Source: an uncultured Christensenellaceae bacterium
GTDB lineage: Bacteria > Bacillota > Clostridia > Christensenellales > Borkfalkiaceae
Length of the DNA stretch: 8,296 nucleotides
Direction: 5' to 3'
Assembly (NCBI GenBank): GCA_910586985.1
Contig: CAJUKK010000021.1
Location: forward strand, 1 to 8,296
The notes beneath the pieces are model-generated. The model ran no database searches, had not been told where the DNA came from, and was given only the letters and a program-made list of their open reading frames with translations. The translations under genes were made by a program, and so were the position numbers. Shown here piece by piece: positions 1 through 5,244 of the stretch (its first letter is position 1; every line of letters starts with the position of its first letter).

Positions 1-711
1 ACGGGAAAAGCCTTTTGCGGCTACTGCGGCGACAGTATGACGGCGGGCGGCGGTACGAGCCACACGGGAGCAAAGCACTATTATTATGTTTGCCACAGCA
101 AGCGGAAAGGCGGTTGCCGCAAATCGAGCGAGAACAAAAACAACCTTGAATTTACGGTTGCGAACGCCGTTTACGACTTTTTGAGCAGACGGGAAAATGC
201 CGAAATTGTCGCGCAAGACACAATAAACTATTACGAAAAGCGCACGGGCGAGGACAGTTTGCGGAGCATAGAGGCGCGAATACGCCACGCGCAGAACGAG
301 GCGGAACAACTTACAAATGCTTTCATTTTGGCGCGCAACGATATGCTACGGGCGAATATAGAAAAGAAAATGCAAGAGATTGAAATTCTGATTAAAGATT
401 TATCTGCAAGCAAGGCGCAAATTGAACTCGAACGGGGCAAGAGATTTACGAAAGAAACAATAATTGACTTTATCGCGGAAATGCTGAAAGGCGACCCCGC
501 AGACAAGGAATACCAAAAGCAACTCATTGACAATCTTGTTTACAAAGTGTTTGTTTACGACGACCATATTATAACATACCTAACCTTCGGCAACGAAAAG
601 GACATTAAAGAAATAAGCCTTGCCGATAACGACAAGGCTATTGACGAATTAAAGGTTCAACCTTTATCGTCTTTGGTGCACTTTCAGGGACTCGAACCCT
701 GGGCCCATTGA
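1..711 (+). CDS. Large serine recombinase, C-terminal part (5' end outside window)
   Basis: This is the C-terminal 236 codons of a site-specific DNA recombinase of the large serine (resolvase/invertase) family, which integrates and excises mobile elements. The catalytic N-terminal domain lies outside the window. The visible part starts in the recombinase zinc-ribbon: Cys6 and Cys9 (CGYC), then Cys31 and Cys39 in VCHSKRKGGC, counting from the first window codon. A charged helical stretch at about residues 80-150 looks like the coiled coil that controls synapsis. The family-typical C-terminal part containing VYKVFVYDDHI-like residues follows. Translation ends at TGA 709-711 inside the antisense strand of a tRNA-Lys gene, so the last 11 or so residues (FQGLEPWAH) are tRNA complement rather than conserved protein. 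This suggests that the gene lies at the very edge of an integrated element. The identification is confident; the element type (ICE, prophage or other) cannot be seen. Confidence 0.92.
   Translation, partial: TGKAFCGYCGDSMTAGGGTSHTGAKHYYYVCHSKRKGGCRKSSENKNNLEFTVANAVYDFLSRRENAEIVAQDTINYYEKRTGEDSLRSIEARIRHAQNEAEQLTNAFILARNDMLRANIEKKMQEIEILIKDLSASKAQIELERGKRFTKETIIDFIAEMLKGDPADKEYQKQLIDNLVYKVFVYDDHIITYLTFGNEKDIKEISLADNDKAIDELKVQPLSSLVHFQGLEPWAH
640..711. other. Probable chromosome/mobile-element junction next to tRNA-Lys
   Basis: The recombinase frame runs without a stop from element-type sequence straight into the 3' half of the tRNA-Lys(CTT) gene. A short palindrome, AAAGG-TTCAA-CCTTT (651-665), lies 8 bp before the encoded CCA of the tRNA. 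Recombinase genes normally sit beside their own attachment site, so the crossover is probably within or close to this stretch. The second att copy is outside the window, so the exact core cannot be defined. The palindrome could also act as a weak terminator for the tRNA operon, but it lacks a T tract. Confidence 0.35.
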
Positions 712-749
712 TTAAGAGTCAATTGCTCTACCAGCTGAGCTAAAAGTGC
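674..749 (-). tRNA. tRNA-Lys (anticodon CTT)
   Basis: A complete cloverleaf can be drawn on the minus strand. The acceptor GCACTTT pairs with AAAGTGC, the D-arm stem is GCTC/GAGC, the anticodon stem ATTGA/TCAAT holds loop CTCTTAA (anticodon CTT), and the T-stem is CAGGG/CCCTG. The discriminator is A and CCA is encoded (674-676). It is the last gene of the tRNA operon and overlaps the 3' end of the recombinase gene in antisense. Confidence 0.97.
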
Positions 750-754
750 ATGTT

Positions 755-830
755 TGGTGGTCCATCCGAGATTCGAACTCGGGACACCTTGATTAAAAGT
801 CAAGTGCTCTACCGTCTGAGCTAATGGGCC
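755..830 (-). tRNA. tRNA-Lys (anticodon TTT)
   Basis: The anticodon stem CTTGA/TCAAG encloses loop CTTTTAA, giving anticodon TTT, the main lysine decoder. The T-stem is CCGAG/CTCGG, the discriminator is A and CCA is encoded (755-757). The acceptor GGCCCAT pairs with ATGGACC except for a C3-A70 mismatch. It is 5 bp from tRNA-Lys(CTT) and 2 bp from tRNA-Gln. Confidence 0.96.
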
Positions 831-832
831 GC

Positions 833-908
833 TGGCTGGGGTGGCTGGATTTGAACCAACGAATGCCGGAATCAAAATCCGGTGCCTTAACCTCTTGGCG
901 ACACCCCA
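833..908 (-). tRNA. tRNA-Gln (anticodon TTG)
   Basis: The acceptor TGGGGTG pairs with CACCCCA. This gives the weak U1-A72 pair that is typical of glutamine tRNAs, with discriminator G. The anticodon stem CCGGA/TCCGG holds loop TTTTGAT, so the anticodon is TTG. The T-stem is GTTGG/CCAGC and CCA is encoded (833-835). All helices are intact. Confidence 0.96.
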
Positions 909-920
909 TTAAAAAGAGAG

Positions 921-997
921 TGGGGCGGGCGACGAGAATCGAACTCACGACCTCCAGGGCCACAATCTGGCGCTCTAACCAACTGAGCTACACCCGC
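921..997 (-). tRNA. tRNA-His (anticodon GTG)
   Basis: The acceptor GCGGGTG pairs with CGCCCGC, and discriminator C73 faces an encoded extra G at position -1 (base 998), the histidine identity feature. Loop TTGTGGC gives anticodon GTG. The anticodon stem CCAGA/CCTGG has an A31-C39 mismatch at its loop-closing position. The T-stem has two G-T wobbles. CCA is encoded (921-923). Confidence 0.95.
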
Positions 998-1005
998 CAT
1001 TTATA

Positions 1006-1082
1006 TGGTGCGCCTGAAGAGATTCGAACTCCTGACACACGGCTTAGAAGGCCGTTGCTCTATCCACCTGAGCTACAGGCGC
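1006..1082 (-). tRNA. tRNA-Arg (anticodon TCT)
   Basis: The acceptor GCGCCTG pairs with CAGGCGC and the discriminator is A. The anticodon stem ACGGC/GCCGT with loop CTTCTAA gives anticodon TCT, which reads AGA/AGG. The T-stem AGGAG/CTCTT contains one wobble. CCA is encoded (1006-1008). Confidence 0.96.
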
Positions 1083-1126
1083 ATACCCAATTATGTCAAG
1101 CGAAGGTTCTCTTCTGCCTTACAAAG

Positions 1127-1200
1127 TGGAGCGGGTGATGGGAATTGAACCCACGCGACCAGCTTGGAAGGCTGGGATTCTACCACTGAACTACACCCGC
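1127..1200 (-). tRNA. tRNA-Gly (anticodon TCC)
   Basis: The acceptor GCGGGTG pairs with CACCCGC and the discriminator is T. The anticodon stem CCAGC/GCTGG with loop CTTCCAA gives anticodon TCC. CCA is encoded (1127-1129). It is the promoter-proximal gene of the operon, 44 bp ahead of tRNA-Arg. Confidence 0.96.
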
Positions 1201-1226
1201 ATGTAAATCACGCTCAACGCTTGTAT

Positions 1227-1255
1227 ATTCTATCAAAGATCGACAGAGATGTCAA
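1227..1255 (-). promoter_or_regulatory. Sigma-A promoter of the tRNA operon
   Basis: On the minus strand, TTGACA (1250-1255) is followed by a 17-bp spacer and TAGAAT (1227-1232), matching 11 of 12 consensus bases. It lies about 27 bp upstream of tRNA-Gly. Upstream of the -35 (1256-1300) the DNA is made of A and T tracts, like an UP element for a stable-RNA promoter; that part is inference. Confidence 0.88.
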
Positions 1256-1422
1256 ACGTTTTTACGTTGATTTTATAAAATTTTTTATCGTTTTTTGTCC
1301 GTAGCCCAGCAACAAGACGGTATGTTTTTCTTTCAAAAAATTAAAATTTTAGATGTCCGGAAATTTCTATAAATGTGAAATTGAAACAAATACGAATGAA
1401 AAGTTTTTTCCTTGCACGTAAA

Positions 1423-1451
1423 TGAACATTTGTCTGATTGCATGTTATAAT
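1423..1451 (+). promoter_or_regulatory. Promoter of the HAD hydrolase gene
   Basis: A perfect TATAAT (1446-1451) is preceded by TG in extended -10 position (1443-1444). TGAACA (1423-1428) stands 17 bp upstream as a weaker -35. Transcription would begin near 1458, which rules out an in-frame TTG at 1438 as the start codon. The rest of the gap, 1256-1422, is AT-rich and shows no gene. Confidence 0.75.
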
Positions 1452-1488
1452 ATGGATAGAACTAGAATATCATAGAAAAAGGTATACA

Positions 1489-2313
1489 ATGCGTACTTTG
1501 TTTGTGTCAGACTTGGACGGCACTTTACTGACCCGTAATGAAAAAGTCTCTCCTTACAGTCTTGAGCGCTTGAATCGTTTAATCGCATCGGGAGTGACGT
1601 TTACTTTTGCAACTGCGCGCTCATTAAGCAGTGCGGCAAGCGCGGTTGAAGGACTATTTGTCAATGCGCCTGCAATTTTATATAATGGCGGGTTAATTTA
1701 TAATTATCAGACGAAAGAGGTTGTAAACGCAGTCTGTTTTGACGATGCAACAAAATATTTTGTTCTTGAAGAACTGCGTCGACACGAAATTAATCCATTG
1801 GTGTTCGGCGCGAACGAGCATGAATACGTAAGTTGGATCACGGGCAGCGAGACGCTCGGCATACAGCGTTATCTCGCGCGCCGTACGAACGATGCGCGCT
1901 TGCGTCCCGTGCATGCGGATAGTGATCTGATGCGCGGCGGGGTATTTTATTTTAAATGTATCGGGCCTAGGGCGCAACTTGAGCGTGCTTGGAATATTCT
2001 TAAATACGATTCGAGACTCATGTGCATTTTCCATCAGGAGACGTATCAGAGCGATTTTTGGATGGAAATTTCACCTAGAGAAGCAAGTAAGGCGAATGCA
2101 GTAAATCTTTTGCGGCAAAATCTTGGGTTTGAACGAGTAATTTGTTTTGGGGATACATCTAACGATTCAGATATGTTTGACGTGTGCGACGAAAAATATG
2201 CCGTAATGAACGCCGATTCATGGCTGAAAGAAAAGGCGACGGGCGTTATCGGCTATTGCGAAGAGGACGGAGTCGCAAAGTGGTTGGAATCCAATGCCTT
2301 GCAGCGTTTATAA
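1489..2313 (+). CDS. Cof-type HAD-superfamily hydrolase (class IIB)
   Basis: This is a cytosolic magnesium-dependent phosphatase of the Cof subfamily, 274 residues long, normal for the family. All four HAD motifs are visible. Motif I is SDLDGTLL, with nucleophile Asp8 and acid/base Asp10. Motif II is Thr42 in FATARS, motif III is Lys201 in EASKANAV, and motif IV is GDTSND (Asp222, Asn225, Asp226). The insert between motifs II and III is the size expected of a class IIB cap. Family members dephosphorylate sugar phosphates, flavin precursors or pyridoxal phosphate, so the substrate cannot be named. The start is ATG 1489, with AAAAGG 6 bp upstream and the promoter just before it. The gene is monocistronic, and its 3' end overlaps the convergent DUF1294 gene by 6 bp, with no hairpin between them. 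Confidence 0.93.
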   Translation: MRTLFVSDLDGTLLTRNEKVSPYSLERLNRLIASGVTFTFATARSLSSAASAVEGLFVNAPAILYNGGLIYNYQTKEVVNAVCFDDATKYFVLEELRRHEINPLVFGANEHEYVSWITGSETLGIQRYLARRTNDARLRPVHADSDLMRGGVFYFKCIGPRAQLERAWNILKYDSRLMCIFHQETYQSDFWMEISPREASKANAVNLLRQNLGFERVICFGDTSNDSDMFDVCDEKYAVMNADSWLKEKATGVIGYCEEDGVAKWLESNALQRL

Positions 2314-2604
2314 AAAAAGATAAATGCTGCGGAATGCAAGAAAAAAGCAGTAACAGTTCACGACCGCGAGCACGGGCAACGCAATCATTAGCAAAAGATT
2401 TCCGAGGCGATAGCGCATGGCAAACATTGTGACGTACAATGTGATCGATCCGCCGAGCAGAGCGGTAAGGATAAGTTTGCCGTCGCCTTTGGCAACGTCT
2501 TCCGCGCCGGCGTCGTACGCGTCGCGCTGTGTTTTGATAAAACGGAAAGCATAAAAATTAACAGCGGCGATATAGACCGCTAAAACAATATATAGAAAGG
2601 TCAT
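2308..2604 (-). CDS. DUF1294 family small membrane protein
   Basis: The gene encodes 98 residues with three hydrophobic segments: about 1-22, 43-63 and 68-98. The middle of the protein, with KLILTALLGGSITLYVTMF, resembles the conserved core of DUF1294, a family of small integral membrane proteins of unknown function. The open frame extends upstream to 2772, but that part is antisense to the serine dehydratase start and has no family character. ATG 2602-2604 opens directly on the first membrane helix and is chosen, although the Shine-Dalgarno there is poor (only ACGG). It diverges from the serine dehydratase gene across 64 bp and converges on the HAD gene. Arg/Lys residues in the loop after helix 1 suggest that this loop is cytoplasmic. 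No function can be assigned from the sequence. Confidence 0.75.
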   Translation of the reverse strand: MTFLYIVLAVYIAAVNFYAFRFIKTQRDAYDAGAEDVAKGDGKLILTALLGGSITLYVTMFAMRYRLGNLLLMIALPVLAVVNCYCFFLAFRSIYLFL

Positions 2605-2668
2605 ACCGTAATTATTATGTGCGTTTTGATTACGGCTGATACTAAAATAATAAAACACAAGAGGGGTT

Positions 2669-3871
2669 ATGCAGTCACTGAGGGAACTGTATAAAATTGG
2701 GAAGGGGCCGTCGAGCTCCCATACAATGGGGCCTGAGCGTGCCGCGCAGGATTTTTTTTCATTGTGCGCCAACGCCGCTAAGTATCGCGCCGTGCTTTAC
2801 GGATCGCTTGCCCGAACAGGAAAAGGACATTTAACCGATAAAGCGATTCAGGATGTGTTTGCGCCGCATGAAATCGAAGTGCAGTGTGACTGTTCCAAAG
2901 CGAATTTGTTGCATCCCAACACGCTTGAATTTTTTGCATACAATAAAAGCGGCGAATTGTTATTGAAAAAAACCTATCTTTCCGTAGGGGGAGGCACGGT
3001 CTGCACGCCCGAGGAAAATCCTAAAGAATCGGATAGCGTTTACCCGTTTCGTAATTTTGAAGAAATAAGACATTATTGCAATATCGAATGCTGTTCCTTA
3101 GACGAAGTCGTGTTCCGTTTTGAGGGAAATGATATTAAAAACTACCTTAAAAAAATATGGCTTACGATGAAGGAAACAATTCGCACAGGCTTGCAAAAGG
3201 AAGGGGAGTTGCCCGGAGATTTGCATGTAAAAAGAAAAGCGCCTACGCTTTCCCATCCTGTGCCGAGCGAAGAGACGACTGAACGGGAAAAGCGGACGAT
3301 ATGTAGTTTTGCGTTTGCAACTGCGGAAGAGAATGCGAGCGGCGGGACGATCGTAACCGCTCCCACTTGCGGTGCAAGCGGCGTTTTACCCGCGGTACTT
3401 ATGTATCTTGCGGAAAAATATAAATTGTCCGAAGATACGATCATTTCCGCGCTTGCCGTAGCAGGAATTATCGGTAACATAGTCAAAACAAATGCGTCGG
3501 TAAGCGGTGCGGAGGCCGGTTGTCAGGCGGAGATCGGCACCGCGACGGCGATGGCGGCAGCGGCGGCTTGTCGGGTGACGGGATATACGCTTGAAGAAAC
3601 GGAATATGCCGCGGAGATTGCTCTGGAGCATCAGTTGGGGTTGACTTGCGATCCTGTGCACGGTTACGTGCAGATACCTTGTATTGAGCGGAATGCGGTA
3701 GCGGCGATGCGTGCGCTCGATAGCGCGGAACTCGCTCACGTGCTTGCGGGGACGCGAAAAATATCCTTTGATTTGATTGTAAAGACAATGTATGAAACGG
3801 GTAAGGATTTAAGCGAGAGGTATAGGGAAACGAGCGAGGGCGGACTTGCCGCTCAATTTAAAATATGTTAA
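2669..3871 (+). CDS. sdaA: L-serine dehydratase (L-serine ammonia-lyase), iron-sulfur type, single chain
   Basis: The enzyme deaminates L-serine to pyruvate and ammonia in the cytosol, using a [4Fe-4S] cluster instead of pyridoxal phosphate. The 400-residue chain fuses the beta-type domain (about 1-150, opening with the hallmark GPSSSHTMGPERAA at 13-26) to the alpha-type catalytic domain (about 155-400). Cys285 (SGAEAGCQ), Cys327 (GLTCDP) and Cys338 (QIPC) are the expected cluster ligands. Cys234 lies in the conserved TAPTCGASG. The last residue is Cys400, matching the C-terminal cysteine that inserts into the active site in the Legionella enzyme. At 400 residues it is shorter than the roughly 455-residue E. 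coli-type enzymes, mostly in the first domain. ATG 2669 has AGAGGGG 2-3 bp upstream, a tight spacing. No serine transporter is adjacent, and no clear promoter was found in the 64-bp divergent gap. Confidence 0.95.
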   Translation: MQSLRELYKIGKGPSSSHTMGPERAAQDFFSLCANAAKYRAVLYGSLARTGKGHLTDKAIQDVFAPHEIEVQCDCSKANLLHPNTLEFFAYNKSGELLLKKTYLSVGGGTVCTPEENPKESDSVYPFRNFEEIRHYCNIECCSLDEVVFRFEGNDIKNYLKKIWLTMKETIRTGLQKEGELPGDLHVKRKAPTLSHPVPSEETTEREKRTICSFAFATAEENASGGTIVTAPTCGASGVLPAVLMYLAEKYKLSEDTIISALAVAGIIGNIVKTNASVSGAEAGCQAEIGTATAMAAAAACRVTGYTLEETEYAAEIALEHQLGLTCDPVHGYVQIPCIERNAVAAMRALDSAELAHVLAGTRKISFDLIVKTMYETGKDLSERYRETSEGGLAAQFKIC

Positions 3872-3873
3872 AT

Positions 3874-3896
3874 AACGGGGCGCAATGCGCCCCGTT
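3874..3896 (+). terminator. GC-rich hairpin just after the serine dehydratase stop
   Basis: A perfect 10-bp stem, AACGGGGCGC/GCGCCCCGTT with a 3-nt AAT loop, begins 3 bp after the TAA stop. It has no T tract, so alone it would stabilise the mRNA 3' end rather than terminate; the next hairpin supplies the T run. Confidence 0.65.
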
Positions 3897-3911
3897 CGTA
3901 TGTAATAAAAG

Positions 3912-3936
3912 AAAACGGCGAAAAAACGCCGTTTTT
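3912..3936. terminator. Bidirectional intrinsic terminator
   Basis: The stem AAAACGGCG/CGCCGTTTT encloses an A6 loop and ends in T5 on the plus strand. Read on the minus strand it ends in TTTTCTTTT. It sits between the convergent serine dehydratase and TSCPD genes and can serve both. Confidence 0.85.
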
Positions 3937-3974
3937 GCAACGCAAAATATAGCATATAATATGCCGTAAATAAT

Positions 3975-4220
3975 TTAAGACTTGATCTGTTCTTCCAATG
4001 CTTTGGCGAGCTGATCAGGACAGGAAGTATTTTGTTTACAGCGAATGCCTTTTAAAAGGGGAATAATTTCTTCCGCCTTTCTGCCTTCGACAAGTTTTCC
4101 GATGCCTTGCAGATTTCCGCTGCATCCTCCGATAAACTTAACGTTGTGGATTCTCTGATCCTCGTCAAGCTCGAAAATAATTTGTTTGGAGCACGTGCCC
4201 CGTGTGGAATAAGTGTACAT
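3975..4220 (-). CDS. Stand-alone TSCPD domain protein (TIGR03905-like)
   Basis: This is an 81-residue cytosolic protein consisting of one TSCPD domain. The naming motif Thr-Ser-Cys-Pro-Asp is at residues 65-69. Four cysteines (10, 33, 61, 67) sit in conserved-looking contexts: GTCSKQ, GGCSGN, IRCKQN and TSCPDQ. Related domains occur at the C-terminus of cobalamin-dependent ribonucleotide reductases. The free-standing form is common in Clostridia and has no established function. The cysteines suggest metal or redox chemistry, which is inference. ATG 4218-4220 has GAGGT 6 bp upstream. The gene starts 14 bp after the DUF4364 stop and is probably its operon partner, ending at the bidirectional terminator. 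Confidence 0.9.
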   Translation of the reverse strand: MYTYSTRGTCSKQIIFELDEDQRIHNVKFIGGCSGNLQGIGKLVEGRKAEEIIPLLKGIRCKQNTSCPDQLAKALEEQIKS

Positions 4221-4234
4221 ATGTCTACCTCGAA

Positions 4235-4762
4235 TCAGTCAACAAGCGTTTCATAGACGACGGAATACAGATCGGATGCCTTGTCTGCCCATTTTTTGTA
4301 GATATTGTTTGCCGTCTTTTTATCGGGAACGACAAATTTAAGCTCCAACATAGGCTGAACAGGGGCTAATATCTTTAAAAATACGGTATAAGTTCCGTCC
4401 TTGTTCTGATAGTAGTCCGATTTGCATTCTTGCCGGCTACGCAACTTGGTGCTGTTATTTTTTATAAAGCGGGAAATCTCCTCGCGGGAACTTCTCGGGA
4501 TATTGATGTAAAAATTTGCGAGCGTTTCGCGTCCTTCGGGGGTAATCGTATAGAGCGGATCGTCTCCGCTGGGGATTTCGCAGATAAATCCGTCGGAAAT
4601 TAACTTATGAATGAGTACCACGCAATCCATATAGTTAATCCAATCGTTAGACGATGTGCACATATCGATGAGCGTACGCTCGGATAGTGCGCTTTCCATC
4701 TTGTCGAATACGAAAAGAAGTATTAACTTGTTGACGGATGTTTCGCCTTTAACCTGCATCAT
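4235..4762 (-). CDS. DUF4364 family protein, putative winged-helix regulator
   Basis: The protein has 175 residues. The first 85 or so resemble a winged helix: a helical start NKLILLFVFDKM, a further helix around NWINYMDCVVLIHKLISDGFI, and a wing-like DDPLYTITPEGRETL. The C-terminal part (about 105-175) is a mixed region with YYQNKDGTYTVFLKIL and a long final helix. This layout fits DUF4364, a clostridial family presumed to bind DNA; no target is known. Two adjacent ATGs open the frame. The first (4760-4762) is 9 bp from GGTGG (4772-4776), a usable but imperfect ribosome site. It lies downstream of HPr across a hairpin, with no convincing promoter of its own, so read-through from HPr is likely. 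Confidence 0.85.
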   Translation of the reverse strand: MMQVKGETSVNKLILLFVFDKMESALSERTLIDMCTSSNDWINYMDCVVLIHKLISDGFICEIPSGDDPLYTITPEGRETLANFYINIPRSSREEISRFIKNNSTKLRSRQECKSDYYQNKDGTYTVFLKILAPVQPMLELKFVVPDKKTANNIYKKWADKASDLYSVVYETLVD

Positions 4763-4802
4763 AAAAAGTTACCACCGTTGAGGGCAAAATAGAGTGAGAG
4801 AA

Positions 4803-4835
4803 ACAAGCCGCCGAGAAAAATTTCCAGCGGCTTGT
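4803..4835 (-). terminator. Hairpin between the HPr-like and DUF4364 genes
   Basis: A 9-bp stem, ACAAGCCGC/GCGGCTTGT, encloses a 15-nt AT-rich loop. On the minus strand it is followed only by TTTCTCTC, an interrupted T tract. It is likely a leaky terminator that reduces, but does not block, transcription into DUF4364. Confidence 0.6.
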
Positions 4836-4857
4836 CGTAGTGCTGAGTAAAAATTTT

Positions 4858-5085
4858 TTATGCCGCAAATTTAGCGAGCTTTGCAAGAAGATCGTCGCAG
4901 TTGTCGCTGTAAATTTCAACGGTGAGCGGCTTAGAAAGGTCTAAACTGAAAATACCGAGAATGGATTTTGCGTCTACCACGTATTTTCCGCTCTTTAAAA
5001 CGATTTCGCATTCGCTCTCCTGAGTAACCGCAACAAACTCTTTGACCTTTTGAGCCATTTCAAGGGAAATTTTGACCGACTTCAT
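4858..5085 (-). CDS. HPr-like protein without the phosphorylatable histidine
   Basis: The protein has 75 residues with the HPr fold signature. DAKSILGIFSLDLSKP (38-53) matches the region around regulatory Ser46 of HPr, with the equivalent serine at 41. The loop that normally holds the phosphotransfer histidine (xHARPA) is absent: KISLEMAQKVKEF runs directly from strand to helix, and the protein contains no histidine at all. It therefore cannot carry phosphate from Enzyme I as HPr does. A regulatory role through Ser41, in the manner of Bacillus Crh, is an inference. The start is ATG 5083-5085, 8 bp from a perfect GGAGG. The upstream in-frame ATG at 5100 overlaps that ribosome site and is rejected. 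No PTS genes are nearby. Confidence 0.88.
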   Translation of the reverse strand: MKSVKISLEMAQKVKEFVAVTQESECEIVLKSGKYVVDAKSILGIFSLDLSKPLTVEIYSDNCDDLLAKLAKFAA

Positions 5086-5093
5086 AATGATAT

Positions 5094-5098
5094 CCTCC
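5094..5098 (-). promoter_or_regulatory. Ribosome binding site that fixes the HPr-like start
   Basis: GGAGG on the minus strand stands 8 bp from ATG 5083-5085. The alternative upstream ATG (5098-5100) would place this Shine-Dalgarno inside the coding region, which decides for the shorter protein. Confidence 0.85.
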
Positions 5099-5117
5099 AC
5101 TGATCATATTTGTGTCT

Positions 5118-5146
5118 ATTATAACGATATTTCCGAATAAAATCAA
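5118..5146 (-). promoter_or_regulatory. Promoter of the HPr-like gene
   Basis: TTGATT (5141-5146 on the minus strand), a 17-bp spacer and a perfect TATAAT (5118-5123). The start of transcription near 5111 leaves a leader of about 25 nt that contains the GGAGG site. Confidence 0.87.
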
Positions 5147-5166
5147 GATATTTTCGGCAAATTTCT

Positions 5167-5194
5167 TTGTGAAATTAAATTTTTGTGCTATAAT
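5167..5194 (+). promoter_or_regulatory. Promoter of the unknown gene/Nudix operon
   Basis: A perfect TATAAT (5189-5194) has TG in extended -10 position (5186-5187). A weak -35, TTGTGA (5167-5172), lies 16 bp upstream. It points away from the HPr promoter, with the two -35 regions about 20 bp apart. Confidence 0.75.
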
Positions 5195-5244
5195 AGCAAC
5201 AGAAAACAAAAAACATGTAAATTTTGCTACCCGTCGGAGGATAT

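Noticed and set aside
684..875. Minus-strand open frame of 63 codons (LAQLVEQLTLNQ-like)
   Set aside because: It is a translation of the two tRNA-Lys genes and tRNA-Gln; this peptide is a known artefact of tRNA sequence.
824..1138. Plus-strand open frame of 104 codons (GWLDLNQRMPESKSGALTS-like)
   Set aside because: It is the antisense of tRNA-Gln, -His and -Arg, another recurrent tRNA artefact, with no ribosome site.
1438..1488. TTG start for the HAD gene, adding 17 residues
   Set aside because: It lies upstream of and within the -10 promoter element and has no ribosome site; ATG 1489 begins the family-typical N-terminus.
2605..2772. N-terminal extension of the DUF1294 protein
   Set aside because: It is antisense to the conserved start of serine dehydratase and carries no DUF1294 features.
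3142..3788. Minus-strand open frames within serine dehydratase
   Set aside because: They are antisense shadows of a well-conserved enzyme gene.
5086..5100. Longer HPr-like start (MEDII...)
   Set aside because: The ATG overlaps the GGAGG that serves the internal ATG.
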